Source: Tupaia tana (taxonomy: Eukaryota > Chordata > Mammalia > Scandentia > Tupaiidae). From it: a DNA stretch of 64,000 nt. The notes under the pieces are model-generated. The model saw only the letters and a list, made by a program, of their open reading frames with translations. It was not told the DNA's origin and made no database searches. The translations under genes were made by a program, and so were the position numbers. Below, one piece after another: positions 1 to 11,111 of this stretch. The DNA lies in contig JAKSZU010000005.1 in NCBI GenBank assembly GCA_026018925.1, positions 83,813,398 through 83,877,397 of the forward strand. The letters run 5' to 3'. How positions within the stretch are numbered: the first letter of the stretch is position 1; each line of letters begins with the position of its first letter.

Positions 1-178
1 TAAAAAATGCAAAATATGTAAGAAATGAGAAAGGAAAATTATTTGTTGATGATAAAATTTATAGTAATATTATTGATTATACCACTATACAGTATATTCT
101 GGATGGGAAATCTCATTTTGTATGTTGTGATGATGTGTAGCGAATGAATGTAAAATAAGTTAATTAAAAAATAAAAAT
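1..178 (+). mobile_element. L1 3' end fragment
   Basis: The wording matches the 3' untranslated ends of the other L1 copies here: a GTTGATGATAA-like stretch and then GAATGTAAAATAA leading into an A-rich tail. It lines up with the ends near 14.5 kb and 7.5 kb (the latter reversed). The rest of the element lies off the left edge or was truncated. No reading frame survives. Confidence 0.65.
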
Positions 179-585
179 CATTGTAAAGAAAAAGCTAGTG
201 ATGTGCACAGATGGGTGGGAGTTCTATATTAGAGTTCCTAAAGAATGCCTCTTTATAGTGTGATGTGAGTGCAGGAATATGGATATTGGGGACGTTTCTC
301 ATATTATTAAAATTTGAACGCTTATTTTAATGATTGCATAGTATTTTGCTGCACTTGTGGACAATCATATATTTAAAAAATCCCTATTATCTGAATTTTT
401 AGGTTAATATGGCCATAGTAGAAATGTTCACCAACAATCGTGAAGTGCTATAATATTTTGCTTACATTCCTAATATTTTCCTAAGAATAGACATTTCAAT
501 GAGGAATTATTATGTCAAAATGTATTATTTTTAACATTTGTGTAACCACTAACAGTCTGCTTACCTATATGCGTGTGCGTGTGTA
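179..585. other. AT-rich, no recognised feature
   Basis: I see no SINE head, LTR, reading frame or RNA gene in this interval. Confidence 0.5.
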
Positions 586-596
586 CATGTGTATGA

Positions 597-645
<49 letters not shown>

Positions 646-776
646 TATATATATAGTTTCATACACATATGAAACTATATATATATGTATGTGTATGTAT
701 ATATATAGTTTCATACACATATGAAACTATATATATGTGTGTGTATATATATATATATACACACACACACACATAT
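586..776. repeat. Palindromic AT/AC repeat
   Basis: Long (AT)n and (AC)n runs alternate with the near-palindrome GTTTCATACACATATGAAAC, present complete at 655-674 and 708-727, with a half copy (GTATGAAAC) near 591. Each core is flanked by complementary (AT)n, so the stretch could fold into stacked hairpins or a cruciform. The small reading frame over it is a microsatellite artefact. Confidence 0.85.
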
Positions 777-873
777 ACATAAGTACATAATATTGTGCAA
801 CTTCTTATCTCCAAGCCAAGACTGCCTATTGCATTTTCATTTTGGCTGAATTGATAAAAAAGGATACTTTTTA

Positions 874-1119
874 TTTGGAGAGGTTTTTGCTATAGGGCCT
901 GCACGCTCACCAGAAAGACAGAGAGAGACAGAAAGTGAGAAATCCCTCCCCAGGGGCCATGGCCATGCCACAATCCCTTCTCCTCCATTCTACTCTCAGG
1001 ATCTTAGGCACGAATGCACACGTGCCTGATGTGAGTTTAAGCCACCAGGTCTGGGACTCAAACTGCAGTCGACTACATGGGAGTCCAGCGATGTAGCCAT
1101 TATGCCATCTGCTGGTCCC
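874..1119 (-). mobile_element. SINE A3, full length
   Basis: Read on the reverse strand, it begins GGGACCAGCAGATGG, has a tRNA-like head, and ends ...CCCTATAGCAAAAACCTCTCC. It has GGGACC at the 5' end and TTAAAC after the head, the A3 combination. Many CpGs have decayed. Another reverse-strand SINE follows 26 bp later. Confidence 0.85.
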
Positions 1120-1144
1120 AACTTTGTAATTAAAAAAAAAATAT

Positions 1145-1384
1145 TAGAGTTTTTTGCTATGGGGCACATGCACTAGCTAGAGAGACAGAGAGACACAGAG
1201 AGACAGAAAGTGAGAAATTACCCCCCAGGGGAGATGGTCATGCCACAATCCCTTCTCCTACATTCTCCTTTCAGGATCTTGGACATGCACATGTGCCTGG
1301 CATGAAGTCACTGGGTCAGGGACTTGAACCACTGCCAATTACCTGGGAGTCCAGCAATGTATCCATTGCACCATCTGCTGGTCC
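1145..1384 (-). mobile_element. SINE A, full length
   Basis: This has the same module order as the previous copy: a head ending at 1384, a CT-rich region, and a tail starting AGAGTTTTTTGC. It is more diverged than its neighbour. Both lie on the reverse strand, but the sequence between them is not a clean duplication, so I read them as separate insertions. Confidence 0.8.
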
Positions 1385-1701
1385 TAGTTTTCCATGTTTT
1401 TAATTGTTGTTTCTCTGAACACCCGTGTAGGTGACCATTTGAACAGTTACTCTTCACTCCAATTTTGAAATTTCTATTCAGAAACTCACATGCCAATATA
1501 TCCATCAATTATAGATCAGAAATAGTAATCCTAACTTTAGCCTGCCCAACTATTTCCTACTGGATTCCAATGGGTTCCTCCAAGACATCTTTTAAATGAT
1601 CCATGAGAAAAAGTATATACTTCCTCAGGTGATAACACATAAATACATATAGGTATCAGAAAATAATTCAGTCAAATATATAAAAGAGAAGATACAATTT
1701 T
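1385..1701. other. Unassigned
   Basis: No recognisable repeat or coding signal was seen. Confidence 0.4.
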
Positions 1702-1717
1702 AAAAAACCAGTAGGTT

Positions 1718-1969
1718 GGGAAACAGCAGTTAACGTAATGGCTATGTCGCTGGACTCCCACGTAGTCGACCGTGGTTCGCGTCTCGGACCCGGTGGCTTA
1801 CAACTCACGCCGGGCGCGTGTGCGTGCGTGCCCAAGATCCCAAGAGGAGAATGGAGGAGAAGGGATTGCGGCGTGACCATACCCCCTGGGGGGTGATTTC
1901 TCACTTTCTGTCTCTATGTCTCTCTCTGTCTGTCTGGCGAGCGCACGCGCCCTATACCGAAAAACCTCT

Positions 1970-2006
<37 letters not shown>

Positions 2007-2010
2007 AAAA
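1718..2010 (+). mobile_element. SINE A1 with TSD and long poly(A)
   Basis: A complete SINE: GGGAAACAGCAG head, box B GGTTCGCGTC, GC-rich middle, CT-rich region, tail, and about 45 bp of A. The flanks ACCAGTAGGTT (in 1702-1717) and CCCAGTAGGTT (in 2011-2026) are a TSD. Many intact CpGs point to a fairly recent insertion. Confidence 0.95.
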
Positions 2011-2159
2011 AAAAACCCAGTAGGTTGACATATACAGAACAGATTAGGGAAATACAAAGTTAATAAGACAACTACCAAATTAATAATCATTCCAGGCACA
2101 GTCAATCAAAGGATGTTAAAACTAGTGGGAAAATTTTAGGAGAAAAAGGGTATTAGAAT

Positions 2160-2745
2160 AATCTCAAAATACTTATCCCAACATATTATCTATCACATAC
2201 AAAATAATAAAAGTAATTTATAGAAAAGTGAAAGACATCAACCTAATCAAGTTCTCAAAGAATACCATAAGTAAGAATGATGTATGAGAATGAAAACTGC
2301 AGATTTGTGGTATTCTTGCCAAAAATGTGTAACATCAATCTAATTATGGGACTACATCAGACCAACACATATTAAGAAACATACTACAAAATAATTAACC
2401 AGCTTTTAACAAAGTGTTAAGGAGAATCATGAATGACAAGAAAACATAAATTAGAGGAGATTGAGAAGAAATGGAACTAAATGCAATGTGGAATTTTGTC
2501 CTAGATCCTGGAACAATAACAAAAAGATCATTAGGGGAAAAACCAGTGAAATTCAAAGATCTGTGATTTAGTTAATACTATTGTGTCTATGTCAATTTCA
2601 AATCTTAATATTTGTACCTTGTTTATGTAAAATAAATTGTTAGAGAAAGATGGATGTATAATGTATGTGAACCCTGTATTATTTTTTTGCAAATATTCTG
2701 CATGTTTAAAATGAATTCAAAGAAAAATCCTAAAAACATAATTGT
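2160..2745 (+). mobile_element. Old L1M-type 3' UTR
   Basis: From memory, the order of phrases (GAACTAAATGCAATGTGG, CCTGGAACA, GTGAAATTCAAAGATCTG, TTAGTTAATACTATTGT, TTATGTAA) follows the 3' UTR of old mammalian L1M elements. It appears on the reverse strand at 44.1-45.0 kb too. It is strongly decayed, so the edges are approximate. Confidence 0.6.
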
Positions 2746-2949
2746 CTTTGAGTGATTTGATCATATATGTGAAAAAATCAAGTGCATGTATTTTCATCCT
2801 CTGTTCAAAATAATGATGTATAAATTATTTCCTCTGTTTGTAATCCATTTAAAAGAAAGGTATTGAGATAAAACTAAACGTTATTTAAAGTTAAGGAAAT
2901 TACTTTAGATTGGATCTATTTTGGGAAGGGGCTAGAGAAAATGTAAATT

Positions 2950-3172
2950 TTCCAGAAAGAGAAAGACAGAGATAAGGAGAGAGGAAAAAACATCTCTCTA
3001 CTTAGCCCCCTTCCACCCCTTGGGGAATGATCATGCTACAATCCTGTCTCCATGTCTCCCTCCTGAGGATTTGAGTAGGCATGCATATGCACACAGTGTG
3101 TTTCTCAAGTGACCCATCTGAGATTCAAACTGCAGTCGGCCACGTTGTGACTGCCTTAACCACCAGACAACA
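2950..3172 (-). mobile_element. SINE A0 (old)
   Basis: On the reverse strand the tRNA-like head is recognisable (CCACAACGTGGCCGACTGCAG), followed by the middle with GATTGTAGCATGATC and a GA-rich rest. It has diverged more than the A1-A3 copies. Confidence 0.65.
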
Positions 3173-3182
3173 GAGTTATTAC

Positions 3183-3206
3183 GTGTGTGTGTGTGTGTGT
3201 GTGTGT
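3183..3206. repeat. (GT)n microsatellite
   Basis: A run of about 12 GT units followed by an impure stretch. It sits between two old SINEs. Confidence 0.9.
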
Positions 3207-3227
3207 GAGTGTGTGTTTGCTTTTGTG

Positions 3228-3452
3228 TGTTTCAATTTATTTATTTATTTCCATGAACAAGAATGATGAGAGAGAGAGAGAGCAAGCAGACCCAACAGTC
3301 TTGATGCTCCAATCTACTCTCCGCTTCAGTCAGCCCCCCTGCATGTACATGCAAATGCCGGGCATATTCAGACAAGCCTCTGGAAACAAACCTAGAACCC
3401 TCCCATGTGGGTCAGCCTCACAAAATGTTTCATTGCTGTGCAACTGAATGTT
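3228..3452 (-). mobile_element. SINE C
   Basis: Read in reverse, the head contains TGTGAGGCTGACCCACATGG, closely like TGTGAGGCTGACCTACATGG in the copy at 37.0 kb. The far end has a CT-rich stretch, TTCATGGAAATAAATAAA and AT-rich sequence. This supports a separate tRNA-like SINE family, distinct from A and B. Confidence 0.65.
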
Positions 3453-4272
3453 TCTCTAGATTTGATCATGTCTCTTATCCAATCTTTTAAAATAGATACA
3501 TATTACATTGCTTAAAATTAATAAACATCACCTATTATAAGATTATTCAGACATCTATGGGTACTTTATTTTCAGTTAAAAAATATTTCCCATTTTATGA
3601 ATATTTCAGTTGCTCTTCTTTTGTGTAGCATTGTACTGGCATGGCTCTGCTTGGTATGTCTTACTGCTATTTACTGCAGTAATAAATATCATCCAATATA
3701 TACTAGCCTTGTGCTAGCTACTGTTTGTGAATAGGTAGTTTTCCAAACAGATAAATAACTAAAACTTTCTTATAATTAAAATAATGATCTATAGCAACAT
3801 CAGTGATGATCTATGACATCAAGAAAGGTCAAATCAAAATCATAAAATGATAGCAATTTGGTAACCTTTCTGCATATCATTCATACAAGGAGAAATTGCC
3901 AAACTTACTGGGTGTTTATTAAATGCAATATTGCTAATTATACAAGGCAGACGTTTTCACAGATGGTACATATTTAGCTATGTTTCTGCAATTTATTGAC
4001 CCAGACAGATGTCCAGCCAGAAAAAAAAAAATCTCATTCTTTTATATTACTAACCCAAACACACAAGATAAAATGCCCTAATCATATGAAAATTCACTTT
4101 GCTCTTCCCTGTATTATTATCATAATTCTAATAATTCACAATTTTAAGAAATAGAAGAAAACTAAAATTTATGTACATATATTAGAGTGCTAATATAGCC
4201 AAATTATTTAAAATTCTCAAATTAGAGAACTTTTAAAAATTTAAAAAGTTTAATAATTTAAATACACATGTA
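3453..4272. other. AT-rich, unassigned
   Basis: A possible decayed MIR end (TGTGCTAGCTACTG) lies near 3709, but it is too short to call. Nothing else was recognised. Confidence 0.4.
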
Positions 4273-4285
4273 AGTTTAGTATAAT

Positions 4286-4488
4286 TTTTTTTTTTTTTTT
4301 GGAGAGATTTTTGCTATAGGGCGGGATGGTCATGCCGCAATCCCTTCTCCTCCATTCTCCTCTCAGGATCTTGGGCATGCACGCACACGCGCCCGGCGTG
4401 AGTTTTAAGCCACCAGGTCCGGGACACGAACCACGGTCGACTACGTGGGAGTCCAGTGACATAGCCATTATGCTAACTGCTGGTTCCC
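4286..4488 (-). mobile_element. SINE A1 with internal deletion, TSD
   Basis: The tail sequence GCTATAGGGCG runs straight into GGATGGTCATGCCGC, so the CT-rich module of about 65 bp is missing. The flanks AGTTTAGTATAAT (4273-4285 and 4489-4501) are an exact TSD. The copy is otherwise well kept. Confidence 0.92.
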
Positions 4489-4815
4489 AGTTTAGTATAA
4501 TTTTCATTGGTCAGTTATCTTCACCACTGTCTACAGTAAAAAAAAAAAAAGAATTTCTAATTATGCCCTCATTTATTTCCCTGTTCTTTTCATGTGTTTT
4601 ATAAATATACTGACCTACTTCTTTTCTTAATATTTTAAAAATAAACTAAACACTATAGTAAAAAATAATTAACTATCTGGTAAAAAAGATTTCATCCTGG
4701 CACTTGGATAGATGTTCAAGCAATGAAATTTTGCCATCATAATAATATATGTCATTTGAATTTTCATATGAGAGTGGAAAAATGGTGCTTTAATGTCTGT
4801 AATGTTAAAGAAATC

Positions 4816-4816
<1 letters not shown>

Positions 4817-4854
<38 letters not shown>
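4817..4854. repeat. (TTA)n microsatellite
   Basis: About 12 uninterrupted ATT units. The poly-Asn reading frame across it is an artefact of the repeat. Confidence 0.95.
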
Positions 4855-4971
4855 TGATCCCTTCCTGTCTCTTTGCATTCTCCTCTTCTGTCCTGGTACT
4901 GGGAGTGTAAAAACATAATGGTTTTATCTGTATATTTTCATCTAGAGTCAGAAGATACAGAAAAATAATTT

Positions 4972-5135
4972 ATTTTTTAAAGAATTACCTGTACAAGTTT
5001 ATTTATTATTATTTTCATTTGACCAGAGGGAGACAGAGAGAGGAAATGAGAAAGCAAGTCACCAGGTCCAAGACTTGAACCGTGGTTTGCCATGTGGGAG
5101 TCTGGTGCCTTAAGCACCACAACACCTGTCTGTAT
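4972..5135 (-). mobile_element. SINE B1 with TSD
   Basis: Reversed, this has a short tRNA-like head, GACTTGC, a CT-rich stretch, GGTCAAATG and an AT-rich tail ending AATTCTTTAAAA. It lacks the middle module of SINE A. AGAAAAATAATTT occurs on both sides (4959-4971, 5136-5148) as an exact 13 bp TSD, showing that the AT-rich tail belongs to the element. Confidence 0.88.
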
Positions 5136-5148
5136 AGAAAAATAATTT

Positions 5149-6249
5149 CTATAATTTCTTGTCATTTTCTAACTTACAAAGACATTTACCCATTAAAAAT
5201 GAGAAAAATATTAATAGATACTAAGCCACATTTATTGCATAGCATATTAGACTAAAATTGTATTTTATGGAGAATGGTTTGGCTATACCTCCTTTCATAT
5301 GAAGTAAAGGATAAATTAGGAAGGAAGCCTAAAGCTATTGCTACTATACTTGGGAACAGGAATCTTACGTGTTTAGATCATTCACCATTCTGATTTACTT
5401 CAAGGGTACGCTATTGGAAATGTTTGAAATTCCTTTGCCATTTGACCAAAACACAAGCACTGTTTTTCACATCTGTACCACACTCATAGAAAACACTTAG
5501 ACTCTCTAAACCCTGTCTGTCTTCAGAATCAAAAACAGTAAAATTCTTATACTTGAATTTGTTGGTCAGAGTACCACAATTTTACTACTCTGAACTTCAT
5601 GGCAGTTGATTTGGGGATATACATAGCTACATTATTCTACGTTGATATGATGTTATGTTTTAGCGGATCATAGAGATCATTCTGTCACATTTGCATATAT
5701 CTAGTGAAAGTTAGACTGAATTTTTTATTTCATAGTTTCTTTAAATGATGAAGAGAAAATGTTTTTATTTTTCTGCAATATTTTTTCTTTCATTCATTTC
5801 ATGTATACATCTAAATTGGAGACAAATTCTGTTCCTTCTCAGTGAAATTCAGGCTGTCCCTCTAGAGCTCTCTAAGAGTTTGTTAAGGTGGCAAAGCTTA
5901 AAAGCCTAGCTAGTGATCAATTTTTTATTTCTAAAGACTTTAGAATTTTTAAAAAAAGTAAGGTGCTGCTTCCACGCAATGACTATTACGAAAATTGTGG
6001 CTAGAGCATGCAATCTGTTTTATTTGTGATTCCATTATTTGGCTACTTAATAATTCTTTTAGTATTGAATATGGTGATGACTCTAGCCAAATAGTATGAA
6101 GTAAGATTTTATTAGGGAAATTATATAAAATTTTAAATAGTTTGTTTTTGTTTGTTTCATACTTAGTACAATATTTTCCTTCAAACTATTGCCAACATAA
6201 ACATTGCTCCAATCAAACTGCACTATGAGCTCAAAAACTAATTTAAATT
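5149..6249. other. Repeat-poor, unassigned
   Basis: No SINE, LTR or sound reading frame was recognised over 1.1 kb of AT-rich sequence of ordinary complexity. Confidence 0.5.
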
Positions 6250-6420
6250 TTCTACTTTTCCAGCTTTATTGAGATACACTTGTCAAATAAAAATTGTATG
6301 TCAATGTACTTAATCTGACACTTTCATATACACATACATTTAAAAATAATTACCATAATCCAGCTAATTGAGGTATATATCATCTCACAGTTTTGTAGAC
6401 AATCAACTTTCTCATTCATT
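6250..6420 (-). mobile_element. Old L1M 3' UTR fragment
   Basis: The order CAGCTTTATTGAGATACA, GTCAAATAAAAATTGTATG, TACACATACAT, ATTACCATAATCCAGCTAAT, CATCTCACA follows the reverse complement of a well-known old mammalian L1 3' region. A similar fragment lies at 14.95 kb. Confidence 0.65.
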
Positions 6421-7495
6421 CTCAAATAATGAGTGCCTACACACAGAGATGCATGCCCACATTCAAGACTAATTCAAGAGACCTGAATTACTACTCAGGG
6501 TTTCCTCATTTGCTTGTCAAAATAGGTATGAATGGAAAACCATGGCCTGCTAAACATAGCCAACCACATCTGTAATCCATACACATTTCCCATTTGATTG
6601 AGGTAGAAAGTCATCATCTCACATTTGATCTTTGAAAATGCCTTAATTTCAATAAAATAAAGAAAGAACAAGTTTAAAACTTTAGGAAACATATGTCACT
6701 AGGCATTTTAGATTTAACTTACAGTACTGTTTTAAAACTTGCTGTTCCATATTTAATGATCATAATCTCTTAGGATGGGTAATGTAAAAAATCACTGATT
6801 CTATATTGAGGGTTTACTGTCCCGCTCTATCAGTCAGTTTCAAAATCTACATTTTTCAAATAGTCTCCAGGTGGTCCTTTGGGAGACATTGCATTTAAGG
6901 AGTCAGAAATTCCACAGGCAATAATGGAACAGTTATAAATACGTATTTTGTCACTAAGGATAGGCTGTGTTCATCACTGAATATGTAAGTATTATTATAT
7001 TTGGGATTTTTCTCACCAATCTTTAGTCACTTTCTGTTTCTAGGAGCTTAAGAATATCATAAATTTCCATGTCTTAAGTATTCTGCTCAACATAAAAAAT
7101 ATGCTTCAGAGTTGATGTGGGAATACATGAGTGCAAGTTTCGGAAATGTATTTATATAGGACCCTTAATAGTTACAAGAGCAGTTTTGAACACTTAATTT
7201 TTTCAGATCTCTACTTGAAATAATATGTTGTACAGCAGTTGTGTAGCTTTGAAGGGCTAGTCTGAGCTGGGACTCAGTAAATATAGACTGAACCAATATG
7301 AAGTGTATACATGGTTGTTCACAGTCAGCATTTCCATTGCTAAAGTGCTTTTCTGATTCCTAAAGGAACACCCACATTTTTTGTAAAATAAAGAAAATGC
7401 CTCCACTCTGTCTATAAACAGGTATACCTTAAAGTGAAATTGCAGCTGTGCATGCAGATGGGAGAACTGTTGTCCTCAAAATCTTTTGGACTTCT
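6421..7495. other. Repeat-poor, unassigned
   Basis: No recognised element. The short reading frames show no protein-family features. Confidence 0.45.
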
Positions 7496-9180
7496 TTACT
7501 TATTTAGCTATTTATTTTACATTTAATGATCTGTGTATCATTACAGCATACCAAATGAATTTTCTCATTAGGAATACACTATTCAGTCAAAGATAAAACC
7601 GTATACATTATAATCAACAGATTCCTTTCCATTTTTGGTCCCTTAAAGATTTTGCTTCTTCTTCCCCTTGGTTCCCTACCTCTCACCCTCCCTCATTATC
7701 TCACCCTTCTCCCTCACTGCATTCAGTATCATCATTGCTCTCCATGCTTCTATACCTTCCAACCTTTCAATTTCAGCCATAGAGTGCTGATATTCGGTGT
7801 ATTATAGAAGGGAGACATACAGTGTCTCTCTTTCATGGTCTGGCTTGATTCACTTAGCAGTAAATCCTTCATATTTGTCCACTTTCTATCAAATGCCAGG
7901 GTTTTGTTTTTTTATGAATGAATAGAATTCCATAGTGTGTATGTTTCACACTTTTTCAATTCATTAATCTGTTCATGAATATTTGAGTTGGTTCTATGTC
8001 TTAGCAATTGTGAATAGTGCTTTAATAAACATAGATGTGCAAGTACTTTTCTGACGGAGCAGTTTCCTAGTTTCCTATCCTTTGGGTAAACACCTAGTGG
8101 AATTGCCAGATCATATGGTAGTTCTATTTGTAGGTCTTTGAGGAAACTTCATATTGTTCTCCATGGGAGCTGTACTATTTATATAAACATTTTTTATATG
8201 CTTTTTGGCGGTTCATATGTCTTCCTTAGAGAGTTGTCTGTTCATTTCATTGGCACATCTTTTTTTTTTTTTTTTTTTCTTTCCTTTTTTTGGAGAGGTT
8301 TTTTGCTATAGGGCGCGTGTGCTTGACAGACAGACAGGGAGAAACAGAGAGACAGAAAGTGAGAAATCACCCCCCAGGGGGGATGGCCGTGCCGCAACCT
8401 CTTCTCCATTCTCCTCTTGGTATCTTGGGCACGCACACACACGCACCCGGCGTGAGTTTAAGCCGCCAGGTCTGGGACTCGAACCGCCGTCGACTATGTG
8501 GGAGTCCAGCGACATAGCCATTATGCTAACTGCTGGTCCCAGGCACATCTTTTAATTTTTTTTTTTCCTGATAAGCCACTTGAGTTCCCTGAATATTCTG
8601 GTTGTCAGTCCTTTATCTGAGACATAGTATTGACATATATTCTCCCATTCCAGGGATTGCCAATTCATTCTAATTTTTGTTTCTTTTGATGAGCAGAAGT
8701 TTTTTAACGAGATGTAATTCTACTTGTCTTTTTTGGGGATTATTATCTGTGCTCTAGGGAACTTATTTAAGAAGTCTTTGCCTGCTCCAATGTTTCCAAG
8801 AGTTTCCCCTGCATTACCCACTAGTAGTTTTATAACTTCAGGCCTTAGGTTTATATTTTTGAACCGTTTTCATTTGACTTTTGTTAATGATGAGAGATAG
8901 AGGCCCAGTTTCATCCTTCTGCAGGTGGATTTCCAGTTTTTCCAGCATCATTTGCTAACAGATTTTCTTTAATCCACTGGATTAACTGATGCCCTTTGTC
9001 AAAAACCAGTTGGCTATATATGTTTTGGGATTTATTTCTGAAGTTCTCTTTTCTGTTCTATTGGTCCACATGCCTGTTTCTGTGCCATTATCATGCCTTT
9101 TTGATTACCACAGCTTTAGAATATATTTTGGGGTCGGGGAGTGAAATGCCTCCTACTCCATTGTTGCACATCATTATTTT
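7496..9180 (-). mobile_element. L1 3' half, reverse strand
   Basis: On the reverse strand this carries the ORF2 C-terminal region, the ORF2 end and the 3' UTR, finishing in an A-rich tail at the left. Forward-strand landmarks are CAATTGTGAATAGTGCTTTAATAAACA, broken here as CAATTGTGAATAGTGC then TTTAATAAACA, and ATCCTTTGGGTAAACACC. About 140 bp of ORF2 is missing near 8180, between CTGTACTATTTATATAAAC and GCGGTTCATATGTC. It is interrupted by a SINE at 8262-8541 and has no intact frame. Confidence 0.92.
8262..8541 (-). mobile_element. SINE A3 inserted in L1, TSD
   Basis: A full-length reverse-strand SINE with T-rich left end, GGGCGCGTGTGC, a CT-rich module shown as GA on this strand, and a head ending CTGCTGGTCCC. 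GGCACATCTTTT flanks both sides (8252-8262, 8542-8553). It post-dates the L1. Open frames of up to 116 codons over it are artefacts of SINE sequence. Confidence 0.95.
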
Positions 9181-9545
9181 GGCAAAGGAATTGCACTATA
9201 TGGTAGTTCTATTTGTAGATCTTTGAGGAACCTCCATACTGTTCTCCACAGTGGTTGTACTAATTTATATTTCCACCAACAATGTAGCAGAGTTCCATTT
9301 TCACCACAACCTTGCCAGCACTTATTTATTTATTTATTCGTTTATTTCATCTTAGCCATTCTGACTGGGGTTAGATAGTATCTCATTGTGATTTTGATTT
9401 GCATCCCCCATGATGAGGGATCGTTGAGAAGTTTTTCATAGGCTCGTTGGCTGTTCATATGTCTTCTTTAGGGTAAAATGTTTGAGCTCCTTATATATTC
9501 TGATTATCTGTCCTTATCTGATGCATAGTAGATTGAAAGATTTTT
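9181..9545 (-). mobile_element. Second L1 ORF2 fragment
   Basis: It repeats phrases already seen in the first fragment (GGTAGTTCTATTTGTAG, TTCTCCA, GTTCATATGTCTTC) and also holds the segment that the first fragment lacks, including AGCCATTCTGACTGGGGT. It is therefore a separate or duplicated reverse-strand copy directly abutting the first. Confidence 0.8.
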
Positions 9546-9590
9546 AAGATGGAATAATAGGTAAATGGTCATTTCCAAGATACAACTTCT

Positions 9591-9866
9591 TTTTTTTTTT
9601 TTTTTTTTTTTTTTGAGAGGTTTTCGCTATAGGGCGTGTGTGCTCGCCAGACAGACAGAGAGAGACATAGAGACAGAAAGCGAGAAATCAACCCCCAGGG
9701 GGGATGGTCACGCCACAATCCCTTCTCCTCCATTCTCCTCTCGGGATCTTGGGCACGCACGCACACGCGCCCGGTGTGAGTTTTAAGCCACCGGGTCCGG
9801 GACACGAACCGCGGTCGACTATGTGGGTGTCCAGCGACATAGCCATTAGGCTAACTGCTGGTTCCC
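9591..9866 (-). mobile_element. SINE A1, full length, TSD
   Basis: The head ends CTAACTGCTGGTTCCC and GTGAGTTTTAAGCC marks subfamily A1. TCCAAGATACAACTTCT flanks both sides (9574-9590, 9867-9883). Many CpGs are intact (ACGCGCCCGG), so this is a young copy. Confidence 0.95.
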
Positions 9867-9884
9867 TCCAAGATACAACTTCTT

Positions 9885-10618
9885 GTAGTGGGATTCTTAC
9901 AGGCATGTGGCCAAGAAATGTTCAAAAACAGTAAACAGAGATTTCATGTACCACATGAGTTCTAATGTAATTCATCTACAACTGTAATTCTAATATACCC
10001 AAACATACATCCCTTTTAAGTGTTCAATGCTTTGTCTTCCTTTGTACCCTGGAGCTTAAACAAAAATTCTTCTTAGACATATGTAAATACTTATACAGGG
10101 AAAGGGCATCACTAATATCAAGTGACATCTTCTTAAAACCGTCTTAGATCTCACAACAATTAGGTAGGTTAATTAGCTTTTTAGCATCACACACCATCTC
10201 ACAAAGATGGGAACTCTGTGTTGATTTCTAAAATGTAATAATGCATATGTATGAAATGAGAACCAGAACTTTGTCTTATTTACACTAGAATGATATATCC
10301 AGTTATGATACAGATTAATGTAAACTTCAAGGCAAATATGTATTTACATTTTTGAAAGTGAGCTCAACTCCCAAGTGTGGAAATTACTATTGAAGCATTC
10401 AGCTTGTCACTAATTATTACTTTGACAGCGATTTGCTAGCTTTAAAGAACTTGCTGTCAACTTCAGAACAACAGGGGGTGGAATAATAAGCAATATTTAT
10501 GAGAGGAACCAATCCGGTCACTTTGATGATTTATTTATTTCTAAAAAGAGTATAAACTATGTTCCAATGTGCCATATAAAGTTCTTAATTTTGATACTGA
10601 GTTTAATTACTTTAAATG

Positions 10619-10622
<4 letters not shown>
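9885..10622. other. Mostly unassigned, a possible MIR trace
   Basis: At 10130-10210 a stretch including GGTTAATTAGCTTTTTAGCATCACA resembles 11250-11290, here split as GGTTAATTAGCTTTTT and AGCATCACA; both may be decayed MIR sequence. The rest was not recognised. Confidence 0.4.
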
Positions 10623-10666
<44 letters not shown>

Positions 10667-10776
10667 ATATATATTCAGTTCATTACATATATATGTAACC
10701 ATATATAAACCATAAACCATAAATATATATATATATTTGTATATATATATATATATGCAATAAACTGAATTGAAGA
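10623..10776. repeat. (AT)n array with inverted arms
   Basis: Several (AT)n and (GTAT)n blocks are broken by unique sequence. ATTCAGTT (10673-10680) and AAACTGAAT (10762-10770) are inverted copies on either side of the second half, so a hairpin loop is possible. Confidence 0.85.
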
Positions 10777-10914
10777 AAACACTCTTCTGAGAAATTAAAA
10801 ATAAAAATATTTACATTGTTACCTTGAAGATGCTTTTCATAAAAGGGAAGCTTTGTTTTTGTTTTGTTTTCCTTTTACTTCTCTATGATTAAGCAAACAA
10901 TTTATGTTGTTTAC

Positions 10915-11105
10915 TAAATTCCAACCAATATTCTAAGTGTTTTACACATATCGTAACCAAATAATTCCTCACAATAACTACAAAATAGGTCTTACTACCC
11001 TATTTTGCATGAATGGAAACTGAGGAACACAGAAGCTATGGATGCTTCTCAAGATTACAAAATAAGGTATGAAGTGGGTGCTGAACTCAGGCAGTATAAC
11101 ATGTC
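10915..11105 (-). mobile_element. MIR SINE, reverse strand
   Basis: The order CTAAGTGTTTTACACATAT, CCTCACAATAACTAC, GGTCTTACTA, CCCTATTTTGCATGAATGG, AAACTGAGG, AGATTACA, GCTGAACTCAGGCAGT follows the reverse complement of the MIR consensus as I know it. It is old and diverged. Confidence 0.75.
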
Positions 11106-11111
11106 TGTCTA

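Noticed and set aside
8205-8555. Open frames of 60-137 codons on both strands, many with similar proteins (for example here, 11821-12186, 17407-17730, 50532-50945)
   Set aside because: They lie over SINE copies. The similar proteins reflect the shared SINE sequence, and the frames run out at SINE edges or into poly(A).
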